Shown here one piece after another: positions 4,867-5,715 of a DNA stretch of 5,715 bases (positions are counted from its first letter, which is position 1; the number at the start of each line of letters is the position of its first letter). A program made the translations under genes and the position numbers. The notes below the pieces were generated by a model. That model worked only from the letters and a program-made list of their open reading frames with translations, made no database searches and was not told where the DNA came from. Source of the stretch: Rhodobacteraceae bacterium UBA3087 (GTDB taxonomy: Bacteria > Pseudomonadota > Alphaproteobacteria > Rhodobacterales > Rhodobacteraceae); NCBI GenBank assembly GCA_002367285.1, contig DFBF01000270.1, positions 8,872 to 14,586 on the forward strand. The letters are read 5' to 3'.

Positions 4867-5715
4867 TTACATGTGAATGACACGATCATAGGCATCCAGA
4901 ACGGCCTCGTGCATGCTTTCGGAAATCGTCGGATGCGGGAAAACTGTGTGCATCAGGTCTTCCTCGGTTGTCTCCAACTGTCGCCCGATGACATAGCCCT
5001 GGATCATCTCTGTCACCTCGGCCCCAACCATATGGGCGCCCAGAAGTTCGCCATTTTTGGCATCAAACACGACCTTGACCATGCCCTCGGCCTCGCCCAA
5101 AGCAATCGCCTTGCCGTTGCCGATGAAGGGGAACTTGCCGACCTTCACCTCATAGCCCAGATCCTTGGCTTTCGCTTCGGAGTATCCGACGCTGGCGACC
5201 TGCGGATGACAATAGGTACAGCCCGCGATGCTTTCGGGTTTCACCGGATGGGCATGCAGGCCGGCGATCAGCTCGGCGACCATGACACCCTCGTGGCTGG
5301 CCTTGTGGGCAAGCCATGGCGCGCCCGCGATGTCGCCAATCGCGTACAGCCCGTCGACGCCGGTGCGACAGAATTCATCCGTCACCACATGGGTGCGGTC
5401 GATCTTCACACCCAGGGCTTCCAGCCCCAGATCTTCGATATTGCCGACAATGCCGACGGCGGAAATGACGGTGTCAAACGCTTGCGTCTGCACCTTGCCG
5501 CCCACTTCGATATGCGCCGTGACGGTGCCCTTGCCGCGATCCAACTGCTTGACCATGGCTTTTTCCATGATCGTCATGCCCTGTTTCACGAACGCCTTTT
5601 TGGCGAAGGCCGAAATCTCGGCATCCTCGACAGGCAACACGCGATCCATCACTTCGACCACGGTCACATCAGCGCCCAGCGTGTTGAAAAAGCTGGCAAA
5701 TTCAATGCCGATCGC
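4867..5715 (-). CDS. lpd: Dihydrolipoyl dehydrogenase, E3 component (C-terminal 282 residues, runs off right edge)
   Basis: This flavoenzyme reoxidises dihydrolipoamide on the E2 subunits of 2-oxoacid dehydrogenase complexes (pyruvate, 2-oxoglutarate) and on glycine-cleavage H protein, passing electrons through FAD to NAD+. The frame is open to the window edge and begins AIGIEFASFFNTLGADVTVVE, the end of the NAD-binding glycine loop. Further on are the second FAD-contact motif GLYAIGDIAG, then the dimerisation domain with ASVGYSE, KFPFIGNGKA and LLGAHMVGAEVTEMIQ. The conserved HPTISE near the C-terminus supplies the catalytic His and its partner Glu, contributed across the dimer interface. 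It ends RVIHM with a TAA stop. The redox-active CxxxxC disulfide lies in the missing N-terminal part; full-length proteins are about 465 residues, so some 180 are outside. Which complex it serves cannot be decided without the upstream genes. Confidence 0.96.
   Translation of the reverse strand, partial: AIGIEFASFFNTLGADVTVVEVMDRVLPVEDAEISAFAKKAFVKQGMTIMEKAMVKQLDRGKGTVTAHIEVGGKVQTQAFDTVISAVGIVGNIEDLGLEALGVKIDRTHVVTDEFCRTGVDGLYAIGDIAGAPWLAHKASHEGVMVAELIAGLHAHPVKPESIAGCTYCHPQVASVGYSEAKAKDLGYEVKVGKFPFIGNGKAIALGEAEGMVKVVFDAKNGELLGAHMVGAEVTEMIQGYVIGRQLETTEEDLMHTVFPHPTISESMHEAVLDAYDRVIHM

Overview
The window looks like the chromosome of a high-GC alphaproteobacterium, most likely Rhodobacterales (Roseobacter/Rhodobacter type). 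The evidence is GC-rich codon use, a GTTC-N7-GTTC SOS box (the alphaproteobacterial LexA form) ahead of uvrA, a UvrA with the CPVSG variant of its first zinc-finger knuckle, and the style of the Lpd C-terminus. The genus cannot be fixed from this stretch.

Layout from left to right: (1) The first 271 codons of uvrA on the minus strand, running off the left edge. (2) A 169-bp divergent intergenic region with the SOS box, a likely uvrA promoter and a perfect 18-bp palindrome. (3) A large plus-strand gene for a 917-residue exported protein: signal peptide, von Willebrand factor A (vWA) domain with an intact MIDAS metal site, a short linking beta domain, and seven tandem ~88-residue repeats ending at the C-terminus. 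(4) A short gap with an AT-rich palindrome lying exactly over a good -35/-10 pair, then a small single-domain rhodanese. (5) A small plus-strand gene for a DUF2007-like domain with one C-terminal membrane helix, apparently read from a leaderless or nearly leaderless transcript. (6) A convergent gap with overlapping, mutually exclusive hairpins and a good terminator for the minus strand. (7) The C-terminal 282 residues of dihydrolipoamide dehydrogenase (lpd) on the minus strand, running off the right edge.

The genes do not form one obvious pathway: DNA repair, an envelope adhesion or scaffold-type protein, sulfur transfer, a putative membrane signalling protein and central metabolism sit side by side, mostly with their own promoters. 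The points most worth following are the seven-repeat vWA protein in the divergent slot next to uvrA (where ssb sits in E. coli), its possible SOS link, and the operator-like palindrome over the rhodanese promoter, which is one base away from the ATTC-N8-GAAT pattern of persulfide-sensing SqrR/BigR repressors. No mobile element, CRISPR array, tRNA or rRNA was seen.
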